NCBI GenBank assembly: GCA_023425645.1
Contig: JAFACG010000034.1
Coordinates: forward strand, 1 to 64,000
Source: Pseudomonadota bacterium
GTDB lineage: Bacteria > Pseudomonadota > Gammaproteobacteria > Burkholderiales > Burkholderiaceae_B
DNA: 64,000 bases
Reading direction: 5' to 3'
The translations under genes were made by a program, and so were the position numbers. Under the pieces are notes generated by a model. That model saw nothing but the letters and a program-made list of their open reading frames with translations. It was not told where the DNA came from and did not search any database. Below are positions 1 to 8,239 of the stretch, piece after piece; the stretch's first letter is position 1, and every line of letters begins with the position of its first letter.

Positions 1-124
1 GGGCCATGGAGGTGAATGCGATTCCTTTGCCCCGGAGCAGAACGTAAAGACGCGAGCCATTGGAACGCGCTGTGCAGCTAGACGGGTTTTGCTTTGCGGG
101 TCTTTTTGTTCCAAGGAGATCAGC

Positions 125-1201
125 ATGGATTTTGTCCAAATCCCTAATCCGCCGGTTGAACAAGACCAGCCGGCGCAGCCGCTTATCGCGCGGGGCGCTC
201 TGGGCACGGTCGGCAACCTGCAATTCAGTGTTCAAGACGAAGGGACGGCACCTGAGCCCCGCCCCGGCAGGCTCTCGCGCATAGGCTCTTGGTGCACCGA
301 CCTGTCATTCCTTTGCTGCGTGTCAGATGAAGCACATTATCAGCATGACGATGAAAGGGAGGTTTTCGAGAACAGCCGGCGCGTCGGGGATTTGCTGGGC
401 AGCTTGACGGCTCACGCGCACGATCCAGCGGGCCTGACCTGGATAGCTCAACAGCTGGCAGAGCTCTGCAGACTGTCGCAGGGCGATCTGGCCATCCTAC
501 CGGGAGGGCGCGAATCGTTGTCCGACTACATGGATAAGCTGACGGCGCGCGATATCCAGGCTCTGAGAGAAGGGCTGTTACGTGCGCCGCAGGGCCGCGA
601 GGCCATACGGAATCAGATTACACATAGCGATGTACGTCGCCAGGCAGACCTACGTCGCCAGGCGGACAGCGTGTTGACGCAAGTGGAGGGGGCCTTGCGC
701 CAGCGAGAGGCCCGGGATGTCGTGACGGAGGCATTAACCAGAATTGCCCAGATGCCGTCCCCTCCAGAGAATAGAGCGGCGTTGAGGACCGACTTGGAAA
801 TCGTGCAAACGAACTGGGGCCAGCTGCGGGGTTCTCTTCAGACTTTAAACATAGTAGGCCAAGTTAGAGTTAGGGACCTGCAGAGCAATATGGCTAAGAT
901 CTATAACGACCTTCTGAAGCAAAGGAAGCAAGATAAGGAGGAGCTGATAAAGGAGCAGAGGAAGGAGCAGATAAATTCAGCTCGCGACAAAGAATGGGAG
1001 CATCGGTGCGGTGTAATGGTGGAAGAGGCCCGCAACTTGGGAATGTTGGTCCGCGAAGTGGAAGAATTAATCTCCGCTATCATGCCTCGCTCCCCCAACA
1101 ACGAGGAATTGGACCCTCCCGAAGAGGAATTGAGCGCTGACGACAGAAGCCAGAGCCTCGACTCCGCGGAAGTGAAGACCGACGAGCCATCGGACGCCTA
1201 A
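125..1201 (+). CDS. Hypothetical island cargo protein, possible secreted effector
   Basis: This 358-residue protein belongs to no family I recognise. The ATG at 125 is chosen because an AAGGAG box lies just upstream; an ATG at 89 in the same frame has none. There is no signal peptide and no clear membrane segment. The N-terminal 60 residues are rich in Pro, Gln, Ser and Gly. The middle is helical and carries a six-residue tandem repeat (RRQADL/RRQADS). The last third is strongly charged, with a Lys/Glu-rich probable coiled coil around residues 260-300 and an acidic, Ser-rich tail. This disordered-head plus helical-body layout occurs in type III effectors, but that is only an inference; no secretion or chaperone gene is in view. 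Base composition is lower in GC than the neighbours, which fits acquisition with the island. Confidence 0.7.
   Translation: MDFVQIPNPPVEQDQPAQPLIARGALGTVGNLQFSVQDEGTAPEPRPGRLSRIGSWCTDLSFLCCVSDEAHYQHDDEREVFENSRRVGDLLGSLTAHAHDPAGLTWIAQQLAELCRLSQGDLAILPGGRESLSDYMDKLTARDIQALREGLLRAPQGREAIRNQITHSDVRRQADLRRQADSVLTQVEGALRQREARDVVTEALTRIAQMPSPPENRAALRTDLEIVQTNWGQLRGSLQTLNIVGQVRVRDLQSNMAKIYNDLLKQRKQDKEELIKEQRKEQINSARDKEWEHRCGVMVEEARNLGMLVREVEELISAIMPRSPNNEELDPPEEELSADDRSQSLDSAEVKTDEPSDA
633..668 (+). repeat. 18-bp tandem repeat inside the cargo gene
   Basis: Two adjacent 18-bp units, both starting TACGTCGCCAGGC and differing at two positions, encode the six-residue repeat RRQADL/RRQADS. The duplication is in frame, so the reading frame is kept; it looks recent. 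Confidence 0.8.
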
Positions 1202-1377
1202 GGGCTGACGCGGTGTCGCGGCGACTTGTGCACAGGAACCGCTTGCCCGACCAAGGCAGGAACGAGTCGCGCACCCGCCCCAGCAGATCAAGTCCAACTC
1301 TTTTAAAATAGATTTTTTGTATAAAAAACAGTAATCTACCACTCTTCACCGGCGAAGGTGTTACAGGCTGAGGACGC

Positions 1378-1402
1378 AAAAAAGCCCGCCCTAGTGGCGG
1401 GC
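1378..1402 (-). terminator. Rho-independent terminator of the integrase gene
   Basis: On the minus strand a GCCCGCC/GGCGGGC stem with a short loop is followed by a run of six T, just past the integrase stop codon. Confidence 0.8.
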
Positions 1403-1408
1403 TATGGC

Positions 1409-2392
1409 TCAATCGAGCTTTGCTGCAATGTCGGTTGGTGACTGCCGATAGTAGACCATCAGGCTGCGCGGGTCCCTGTGGCCGACCATGCGCGCCAGCT
1501 CCAGGATATCCAGACGCTTCGACAGGCGAGTGATCGCCGTAGCGCGGGCGTCGTGAAATGTCGGGCCTGTAATCCCAGCCAGCTCGCGGCCAGACCGATA
1601 ATATGCGTCCAGTAGGGCTGAAGTCAGGTCGAACACCCTCTCTTTGTGTACACCTTCCATCGACTTCAGCAGCTCGATGGCGCGGCGCGACAAGGGAACG
1701 TAGCGCTCATCGCTGTTTTTGGTGCTGGACAGGTAGGCTGTGCGCTTATCGTAGTCGATGCACTCCCACTTCAGGCTGATGATCTCGCCGGCACGCATTG
1801 CCGTCTCCAGGGATAGCAGCAGGGCCACAGCAGCTTGCTGGCGCCGGCTCTCTGGCCGTCCTCCGGCGTACCCAAGAGCATCTACAATCCGTTCTACCTG
1901 TTCGTCCTCAAAGACAACGGTGCGGGGCTTGCTTGCCGCTGGCTTCGTCACTTCTGGCCATGGGTCATGATCGACATATCCCCATTCCCCCTTCTTTGCT
2001 TGTTTCCAGACGGCTCGCAAAGAGCCGATTTCACGCAGCACCGACGCCGGTTTCACTGATCCAAGACGTCGATCGCGCCATGCGGCCAGGTCTGGCGCCC
2101 CAATGTCTTGCATGACCATGGACGCGATCTCGTCGCGTTGCACAGCCCGTAGACGCAGAATTTCTTTGTCCCCGCTTGCCTTGGTTGGGCTTATGTCGTT
2201 GATGTATCGGGACAACACATCATGCAGCGTCCAGCGGATAACCTTGCCCGCGCGCATGGCTGTAATCTCAGCCTCACGCTTCGCCGCCCATTCCTGGGCT
2301 TCTCGTTTTGTTGGAAATGTGGCGCTTTCGCGAATGCCTTTCTTGACGATCTCGGCGCGCCAGCCGCTCCCGCTCTTTCTGAATGACGCCAT
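1409..2392 (-). CDS. int: Tyrosine site-specific integrase
   Basis: This 327-residue tyrosine recombinase would integrate and excise the island at the adjacent tRNA. The N-terminus (MASFRKSGSGWRAEI, followed by a region rich in KREAQEW-type residues) is the short arm-binding domain of phage integrases; a SAM-like core-binding domain follows at about 60-150. The catalytic domain carries the first Arg in LETAMRAGEI, the HDARATAITR box (HxxR) and the late His and Tyr in MVGHRDPRSLMVYY, so the catalytic set looks complete and the enzyme may be active. The gene is transcribed away from the tRNA. Repeats resembling arm sites begin only two bases upstream of its ATG, so the integrase may also repress itself. 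A terminator follows the stop. Confidence 0.93.
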   Translation of the reverse strand: MASFRKSGSGWRAEIVKKGIRESATFPTKREAQEWAAKREAEITAMRAGKVIRWTLHDVLSRYINDISPTKASGDKEILRLRAVQRDEIASMVMQDIGAPDLAAWRDRRLGSVKPASVLREIGSLRAVWKQAKKGEWGYVDHDPWPEVTKPAASKPRTVVFEDEQVERIVDALGYAGGRPESRRQQAAVALLLSLETAMRAGEIISLKWECIDYDKRTAYLSSTKNSDERYVPLSRRAIELLKSMEGVHKERVFDLTSALLDAYYRSGRELAGITGPTFHDARATAITRLSKRLDILELARMVGHRDPRSLMVYYRQSPTDIAAKLD

Positions 2393-2393
2393 T

Positions 2394-2522
2394 TGCGTAA
2401 TCCCTTGCGTAGTTTTTGCGTAGAGAGATTACCAAAATTGCGTGAACTTGTTTGCTGCGGTTTGTTTTGGAGTGCCTGCAAGCACCGCCTACGCTCTATG
2501 AAAGTTTGCGTATGTTTGCGTA
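2394..2522. repeat. Five TTTGCGTA repeats, probable integrase arm-type sites
   Basis: TTTGCGTA occurs at 2394-2401, 2417-2424, 2505-2512 and 2515-2522, with a one-mismatch copy (CTTGCGTA) at 2406-2413. All face the same way. The first three are 11-12 bp apart and the last two 10 bp apart, close to one helical turn. They lie between the integrase start and the tRNA 3' end, where arm-type binding sites of tyrosine integrases are usually found. That the integrase binds them is inference. Confidence 0.65.
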
Positions 2523-2537
2523 AGTTGGTGCTTGCAG
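2476..2537. repeat. 11-bp inverted repeat beside the attachment site
   Basis: CTGCAAGCACC at 2476-2486 is matched perfectly by GGTGCTTGCAG at 2527-2537. The 40-bp spacer contains two of the TTTGCGTA repeats. The right arm ends 11 bp from the tRNA 3' end, so it could be part of the recombination core or an excisionase site. Confidence 0.6.
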
Positions 2538-2548
2538 TTTGTATGAGG

Positions 2549-2627
<79 letters not shown>

Positions 2628-2871
2628 AGATCTGTACGATCGAGTCAGCAATTATTACACAAAGTCTTCCCCTTGTGCACAGCGTGTTTTCCGCAGTGTC
2701 TGGAGGCATGCGTTCGCGCGGGGCCTTGGGAGCGCTATTTGCTAAAGCGTGCCCACCCAGGCCGTCCAGGCGCATCGCATGCCGTTGCCGGCAGGGCGGG
2801 AGCTGCGGCTCTGCAAGGCCGTTCGGGCGGCGTATTCCAGCACCAGATCCTATTTCTTCAAGGTGGAACTC

Positions 2872-5169
2872 ATGAAACCGGCTACTTCCTTATTGGCGGG
2901 CGGCAGGCAGCCTGTGCTGTTGTGCTTTTCTCATCTGCGCTGGAATTTTGTCTATCAGCGACCGCAGCATCTCATCACGCGGTTCGCGCGCGACTACAGC
3001 GTGCTGTATTTCGAAGAGCCGCTCTTCGACGCCCGCCAGGATGAGCCGCATCTTGAGGAGCAGCAGCCTTGCGCGGGCCTGCGGGTCCTGGTGCCCCACC
3101 TGATGCCGGGGCAGGGCCGCGCGGCCGATGAGCAGGCGCTGCGCAGCTTGCTGGACGCCTACCTGGCGGCTCATCCGGTCAGAGAGCTGCACCTGTGGTA
3201 CTACACGCCCATGAGCCTGGCGTTCTCCGAGCACTTGCAGCCCGCGACCGTGGTCTATGACTGCATGGACGAGCTGTCGGCATTCCATGGCGCGCCGCCG
3301 GAACTGATCGAACGCGAACGCCGATTGATGCGGCGGGCCGACGTGGTGTTCACGGGCGGGCACAGCCTGTACGAGAGCAAGCGCAAGCTGCATTCCAATG
3401 TGCATCTGTTCCCCAGCAGCGTGGATGTGGATCATTTTGCCCGGGCGCGCGCGCCTGGGCCCGAGCCGGCGGACCAGGCAGGGATACCGGGTCCGCGCCT
3501 GGGCTTCTATGGCGTGCTGGACGAGCGGCTGGATACGGCTCTGCTCGATGAGCTGGCCGCCTTGCGGCCCGACTGGCATTTCGTGATGGTGGGGCCGGTG
3601 GTCAAGATCGATCCGGCCTGCCTGCCGCGCCGCCCGAACATCCATTACCTGGGCGCCAAGACCTACGAGACGCTGCCCGCCTACCTGGCCGGCTGGGACG
3701 TGGCCCTGATGCCCTTCGCCATGAACGAGTCCACACGATTCATCAGTCCCACGAAAACGCCCGAGTATCTGGCCGGCGGGCGCGCCGTGGTGTCCACCCC
3801 GGTTCCCGATGTGGTGCGCAGCTACGGCGATTGCGGGCTGGTGCACATCGCAGCCACGGCCGGGGAGTTCGTACAGGCCATCGAGCGCGAGCTGCCCCGC
3901 GGTCAGGATCGCGAGGTCCTGTGCCGGCAGGCCGACGCCATCCTGGCCAGCATGTCCTGGGACGACACCTGGCGCCGCATGCGGGACATCCTGGCCCGCG
4001 TGAGGCGGCGCCGCACGCCGATCCGCCGCCGCTACGATTACCTGATCGTGGGCGCGGGCTTTGCGGGCAGCGTGCTGGCGGAGCGACTGGCCGCCGGGCT
4101 GGGCAAGAAAGTGCTGGTGATCGACAAGCGTCCCCACATCGCGGGCAATGCCTATGATTACCATAACGAGGCCGGCATCCTGGTCCACAAGTACGGACCG
4201 CACATCTTCCATACGAACTGCGCGAAGGTGGTCGGCTACCTTTCCCGCTTCACCGATTGGCGTCCCTACGAGCATCGGGTCCTGGCCAGCGTCGACGGGA
4301 AGCTGGTGCCCATGCCCATCAACTTGACGACCTTGTCCCTGCTTTACGGGCGCCGTTTCACCTCCGGGGAGGCGACGGCCTTCCTGGCGGCCCGCGCGGA
4401 GCCCGTGGGGCGTTTCAAGACGTCGGAGGATGTGGTTGTCGGAACGGTGGGCCGGGAACTGTACGAAAAGTTTTTCCGCGGCTATACCCGCAAGCAGTGG
4501 GGGCTCGATCCCTCGCAACTGGACAGCTCCGTGACCTCCCGCGTGCCGACGCGCACCTCGCAAGACGACCGCTACTTCACGGATGCCTTCCAGTGCATGC
4601 CGCGGCGCGGCTATACGGCCATGTTCGAGAAGATGCTGGACCATCCCAATATCGAGGTCATGACCGGCACGGACTATAAGGATGTGCGGGACCTCGTGGA
4701 TTTCGGGCACCTGATCTATTGCGGTCCGATCGATGAATTCTTTGACTATTGCTATGGGAAACTGCCTTACCGGTCGTTGCAGTTCCGGCACGAGACCCTG
4801 GACCAGCCGCGTTTTCAACCGGTTGCCGTCGTCAACTGTCCCTCGGAGGACGTGTCGTACACGCGCATCACGGAGTACAAGTACCTGACCGGCCAACAGC
4901 ATGACCGTACCAGCATCACGTACGAGTTCCCCAGCGCGCAGGGTGATCCTTATTATCCTGTGCCCCGGCCCGAAAATGCAGCCTTGTACCGGCGTTACCA
5001 GATGCTGGCCGACCGCAACCCCGGAGTGACCTTCGTGGGCCGGCTGGGGTCTTATCGTTACTACAACATGGACCAGGTGGTGGCTCAGGCGCTGTCGGTC
5101 TATGAGCGCCTGGCGCGGGGACGGAAGCAGGCGGCGCACGCGCAGCTCCAGCAGCAGTATGCAATGTGA
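2872..5169 (+). CDS. Glycosyltransferase / UDP-galactopyranose mutase fusion
   Basis: This 765-residue protein joins two enzymes. Residues about 1-385 form a GT-B glycosyltransferase of the TuaH/GT4-like kind (WNFVYQRPQHL near the start, FISPTKTPEYLAGG in the donor site). Residues about 388-765 are a complete UDP-galactopyranose mutase: dinucleotide-binding VGAGFAGSVLAERL, KYGPHIFHTN, the YTRKQWGLDP segment, YTRITEYKYL with a substrate Arg, and RLGSYRYYNMDQ. The mutase converts UDP-galactopyranose to UDP-galactofuranose; the attached transferase may use that product for a surface glycan, which is inference. The ATG at 2872 is chosen for the AAGGTGG box upstream; the frame is open further up to 2749. 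No signal peptide is seen. The glycosidase gene follows after 18 bp, probably in the same transcript. Confidence 0.9.
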   Translation: MKPATSLLAGGRQPVLLCFSHLRWNFVYQRPQHLITRFARDYSVLYFEEPLFDARQDEPHLEEQQPCAGLRVLVPHLMPGQGRAADEQALRSLLDAYLAAHPVRELHLWYYTPMSLAFSEHLQPATVVYDCMDELSAFHGAPPELIERERRLMRRADVVFTGGHSLYESKRKLHSNVHLFPSSVDVDHFARARAPGPEPADQAGIPGPRLGFYGVLDERLDTALLDELAALRPDWHFVMVGPVVKIDPACLPRRPNIHYLGAKTYETLPAYLAGWDVALMPFAMNESTRFISPTKTPEYLAGGRAVVSTPVPDVVRSYGDCGLVHIAATAGEFVQAIERELPRGQDREVLCRQADAILASMSWDDTWRRMRDILARVRRRRTPIRRRYDYLIVGAGFAGSVLAERLAAGLGKKVLVIDKRPHIAGNAYDYHNEAGILVHKYGPHIFHTNCAKVVGYLSRFTDWRPYEHRVLASVDGKLVPMPINLTTLSLLYGRRFTSGEATAFLAARAEPVGRFKTSEDVVVGTVGRELYEKFFRGYTRKQWGLDPSQLDSSVTSRVPTRTSQDDRYFTDAFQCMPRRGYTAMFEKMLDHPNIEVMTGTDYKDVRDLVDFGHLIYCGPIDEFFDYCYGKLPYRSLQFRHETLDQPRFQPVAVVNCPSEDVSYTRITEYKYLTGQQHDRTSITYEFPSAQGDPYYPVPRPENAALYRRYQMLADRNPGVTFVGRLGSYRYYNMDQVVAQALSVYERLARGRKQAAHAQLQQQYAM

Positions 5170-5187
5170 ACAGGGGTGCGGGAAGCC

Positions 5188-6348
5188 ATGGATGACACGG
5201 TATTTCACAGTTATTTCATGGGCGGCTTCGAATGTTCGACCAAACAGCGCTCGGACGGAGTCCGCCTGGACCTGCTCGAAGGCACGAAGCATGCGCGCCA
5301 TGCCTGTTCGGATTATCGGGCCATGCTCAGGCATGGCCTGGCGACCGTGCGCGACGGGTTGCGCTGGCACCTGATCGAAGCCAGCCCTTACCGGTTCGAC
5401 TGGAGCAGCTTCCTGCCCATGTTGCGGGCCTCGGTGCAGGCGGGCGTCCAGCCCATCTGGGACTTGTGCCACTACGGCTGGCCGTCGCACATCGATATCT
5501 GGTCCGACGAATTTCCCGACCGGTTCGCGCGTTTCGCAGCGGCGGCAGCCAGGCTGGTGCGCGACGAAAGCGATGCGCCCCCGCTTTACTGCCCCATCAA
5601 CGAGATTTCGTTCTGGGCATGGGCGGGGAGCGATCTGCGCCTGTTCGCGCCCTGTGCCGGGGGCAGGGGGCCGGAGCTGAAGAGGCAGCTGGTGCGCAGC
5701 GCCGTGCGCGCCATACAGGCCATCAGGAACGTCGAACCGCGAGCGCGCTTTGTCCAGGCGGAGCCCGTCATTCATATTGTCGGCCAGCCGCCGCACAGCC
5801 AGGCCGAGGTCGAGGGCCTGCGTCTGGCGCAGTATGAAGCGTGGGACATGCTGGCTGGCATGCGGGACCCGGAACTGGGAGGCGGGCCCGACTGCCTGGA
5901 CATCCTTGGGGTGAATTACTACCCGTACAACCAGTGGTTCCATCTGGGTCCTCCGCTTGACCGCGGCGATCCCGCCTACCGGCCGTTCCGGCAATTGCTG
6001 GAGGAGACCTACAGGCGGTACGGCAGGCGCTTGATCGTGTCCGAGACGGGGGCTGAGGGAGACATGCTCAGGCCGTGGTTCCGCTACGTGTGCGATGAAG
6101 TCTGGGCCGCCCGGCAGCGAGGGGTGCCCGTGGACGGCGTCTGCCTCTATCCGGTCACCGACTATCCGGGTTGGGATGACGGCCGTCATTGTCCTTGCGG
6201 ATTGCTTGGCTATCCCGACGAAGGCGGCGGGCGGCCGGTCAATAAAGAAATGGCCGCGGAGCTCGCCTTGCAGCAGCAGCGATTCGGCGCGCCGTCCCGG
6301 TTGCGCACATCTGGACATAAGGCGTTTCAAGCTAGCACTTATTTTTAG
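5188..6348 (+). CDS. GH1-like (clan A) glycoside hydrolase
   Basis: The 386-residue product looks like a shortened family 1 beta-glycosidase. WDLCHYGWP at about residue 91 matches the conserved GH1 strand that ends in HWDLP. CPINE at about residue 135 places a candidate acid/base Glu after Asn, and LIVSETGAEG at about 284 supplies a candidate nucleophile Glu. LGVNYYP in between is typical of the fold. GH1 enzymes are usually about 450 residues, so loops are missing. There is no signal peptide, so it should act in the cytoplasm. The ATG at 5188 is preferred over a GTG at 5176 because GGGAAG precedes it. It sits 18 bp after the transferase/mutase fusion, suggesting a joint role in making or trimming a galactose-containing glycan; the substrate is unknown. 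Confidence 0.75.
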   Translation: MDDTVFHSYFMGGFECSTKQRSDGVRLDLLEGTKHARHACSDYRAMLRHGLATVRDGLRWHLIEASPYRFDWSSFLPMLRASVQAGVQPIWDLCHYGWPSHIDIWSDEFPDRFARFAAAAARLVRDESDAPPLYCPINEISFWAWAGSDLRLFAPCAGGRGPELKRQLVRSAVRAIQAIRNVEPRARFVQAEPVIHIVGQPPHSQAEVEGLRLAQYEAWDMLAGMRDPELGGGPDCLDILGVNYYPYNQWFHLGPPLDRGDPAYRPFRQLLEETYRRYGRRLIVSETGAEGDMLRPWFRYVCDEVWAARQRGVPVDGVCLYPVTDYPGWDDGRHCPCGLLGYPDEGGGRPVNKEMAAELALQQQRFGAPSRLRTSGHKAFQASTYF

Positions 6349-6370
6349 GCCCGCAGGGCCATACTAACCG

Positions 6371-6387
6371 TACCGCATGCTGCGGTA
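6371..6387. promoter_or_regulatory. Perfect 7-bp dyad just upstream of the DUF883 gene
   Basis: TACCGCA and TGCGGTA flank a TGC centre, ending 16 bp before the ATG at 6404. It could be an operator or a small mRNA hairpin close to the ribosome-binding site. Confidence 0.4.
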
Positions 6388-6403
6388 TGACCAGGAGAAA
6401 CCG

Positions 6404-6670
6404 ATGGCACTTGAACAATCGACTGAAAAACTCAAAGGCGCGATCGATGAGGGCATGGACACGGCCGAGCAAGCTGGCCGGGAGTTCGCCGCCAGAAGCT
6501 CTGAAGTCGCTCAGCGTGCTCGCATCGTTGCACAGGATGCGGGTGAAGTGGGACGCGACGCCTTGGAAAGCGCGCTGGCTTGCGGCAAGGATGTCATCCG
6601 CGCCAACCCCATCACGGCCGTGGCCGTGGTTGCCGCTCTTGCCTATCTGTGCGGTCGCATGAAGTCGTGA
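6404..6670 (+). CDS. DUF883 (ElaB/YqjD-like) membrane-anchored protein
   Basis: This 88-residue protein has the ElaB/YqjD layout: a helical, Ala/Glu-rich region (residues 1-60, heptad-like) and a single C-terminal membrane segment (PITAVAVVAALAYLCGR). In E. coli the family is anchored in the inner membrane, binds ribosomes and is linked to stationary phase and stress. The ATG at 6404 is selected because AGGAG lies seven bases upstream; the longer frame from 6377 lacks this. It stands alone, with 55 bp to the upstream glycosidase gene and 94 bp to the phage-like gene downstream. Confidence 0.85.
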   Translation: MALEQSTEKLKGAIDEGMDTAEQAGREFAARSSEVAQRARIVAQDAGEVGRDALESALACGKDVIRANPITAVAVVAALAYLCGRMKS

Positions 6671-6764
6671 CGCCCGGCTCCCGCCGTAGCCCCGGCTCCG
6701 GCGGGGCCTGCCTGAACAGGCCGGCCCTGCATGGTTTTCACCGATTCTGCGGGAGGGGGAGGCC

Positions 6765-7964
6765 GTGAGCGAACTGGCCCGGGCCCAGCAGGCGGTCGTG
6801 ACCGCCCTGGTGCGCCATTCGACCTACAGTCACCGCGCGTCCACGGCGGCGGTCAATCGCGTCTGGAACGAGGTGGAGCAGATCGGCCAGGATGTGCTGG
6901 ATGACCTGCCTGAATTGCTTGCGGCGCTGGGACCGGCCGAACGGCAGGCGTTCATTCATGAAGACCTGGAGGCGGCCGGCCTGCAGCCCTTGCTGGCGCG
7001 CATCGACCAGGCCGTGGCCGACATACAGGCCGTGGTCAGCCGCGAGTGGAGCAAGAGCGCCGCCGAGCTGGCCGCCTACGAAGCCGAGTATATGGGCAAG
7101 GTCCTGGAGCGGGCCGTGGACGGGCTGCCTCCTATAAAAGCGGATGGCGCACGCATCCTGGAGACGGCCCAGGCGACTCCCGTACTGGATGACATCGTAC
7201 AGGTCGAGGACCTGTTGGCGGAGATTGCCGCCCAGGCTAGGCTGCGGCTTGTGGGCGCCTTGCGCGAGGGCATGCAGGCGGGCAGGGCGGACAAGGACAG
7301 CGTCCGGCTGCTGCGGGGCAGCGCCCGGCTACGCTGGCGCAATGGGCTCTGGCAGCGGGGCAGGTTCGATGTGGAACGCATGATACGCACGGCGCGCCAC
7401 CATGTCGCCATTACCGCGCATGAAGCCGTCTACGAACAGGCGGGAGTCAGGTATGTCGTGGTGACAGCCGTGCTGGACGGGCGTACCAGCAAATATTGCG
7501 CCGCCATGGACGGCGCCCTGTATCAGCGCGGCACGGCTTATCCGCGCCCGCCCTACCATATCCAGTGCCGCACGCAGCTGGTGCCCAGCTTTGACGGCAG
7601 CCTGGCCGGCAATCGGCCGTTCGTGCTGGCGCTCAAGGTGCGCGGCTCCTATCGCCTGGGCGAAGAAGGCGAGCGCGTGCCCCGGCCGGCGGCCTACCGG
7701 CCGGTGGAGCGGATGAGCCCGGCCCAACGCAGGAAGGCGGGGGTGAAGAGAGGTGAAGTCGGCCTGGAGACGAACTACAGCCGTTGGTTTTCTCGCCAGG
7801 ATCCGCATTACCAGAAGGAATGGCTGGGACCCGCGCGCTACAAACTCTACAAAGAAGGGTATTACGAACTCGACCGTTTCGTGGACCCGCGGGGCAAGAC
7901 CTACACGCTTGCCGAGCTGCGCGCCCGGGACGAGGAGACGTTCAAACGCCTATTCGGCCAGTGA
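6765..7964 (+). CDS. Orphan phage minor head protein (Mu gpF / SPP1 gp7-like)
   Basis: The 399-residue product matches the phage head morphogenesis family. The diagnostic stretch runs from about residue 237: VTAVLDGRTSKYCAAMDG, then YPRPPYHIQCRTQLVP, the pattern of a Cys, a DG pair and a late His-x-x-Cys found in Mu gpF-type proteins. The N-terminal half is long and helical. The GTG start at 6765 is supported by GGGGGAGG just upstream. In phages this protein sits at the portal or inside the capsid. Here there is no terminase, portal, protease or capsid gene nearby, and base composition looks like the chromosome. It is therefore either the last relic of an old prophage or a domesticated gene; the intact frame argues for some continued selection. 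Confidence 0.72.
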   Translation: MSELARAQQAVVTALVRHSTYSHRASTAAVNRVWNEVEQIGQDVLDDLPELLAALGPAERQAFIHEDLEAAGLQPLLARIDQAVADIQAVVSREWSKSAAELAAYEAEYMGKVLERAVDGLPPIKADGARILETAQATPVLDDIVQVEDLLAEIAAQARLRLVGALREGMQAGRADKDSVRLLRGSARLRWRNGLWQRGRFDVERMIRTARHHVAITAHEAVYEQAGVRYVVVTAVLDGRTSKYCAAMDGALYQRGTAYPRPPYHIQCRTQLVPSFDGSLAGNRPFVLALKVRGSYRLGEEGERVPRPAAYRPVERMSPAQRRKAGVKRGEVGLETNYSRWFSRQDPHYQKEWLGPARYKLYKEGYYELDRFVDPRGKTYTLAELRARDEETFKRLFGQ

Positions 7965-8239
7965 ATGCCGGGACGATATGCAGGAGGGGCGGGCATGCGG
8001 CCGCCGCGGGGCCATTTGAAAGCATGCTAGAATCAGCCGCAGCCCTTGCCGGGGCCGGCGGCTTCACGCCGGAACGCTCCGGCACGCGCCTGTTTTTCTG
8101 CAATTTCTTCAGCGCCGCTTCTTGCAAGCGTTTCTTGCGCATTCAGGGATAACCGAAGCTCTGCCTCGAAACCCGATCGGTTTGTTCGGCCGTGTCGGGA
8201 CGCCATGACATGGCCATTCACGTTCAGAGGATGGAGTGC

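Larger units (their letters stand above)
1..2548. mobile_element. Right end of an integrated genomic island (left end outside the window)
   Basis: Three things seen together support an integrated element: a tyrosine integrase gene 157 bp from the 3' end of a tRNA gene, repeated TTTGCGTA motifs on either side of the integrase start region, and a cargo gene that looks clearly less GC-rich than the chromosome to the right. The element would run leftward from the tRNA and leave the window at position 1. No second copy of the tRNA 3' end is visible here, so the other attachment site must lie outside. The first 124 bases hold no gene I can support. Whether this is a prophage or a non-phage island cannot be told from what is visible. 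Confidence 0.65.

Noticed and set aside
2890..6330. A 1146-codon open frame on the minus strand
   Set aside because: It is the antisense of the transferase/mutase and glycosidase genes, both of which show clear family motifs. Its product is rich in His, Gln, Arg and Pro without domains, a usual artefact of high-GC codon bias.
8020..8150. A short leader-peptide gene or riboswitch before the MFS transporter gene
   Set aside because: The only hairpin is six bp long and the T-run is ten bases away; the small frame has no start signal.
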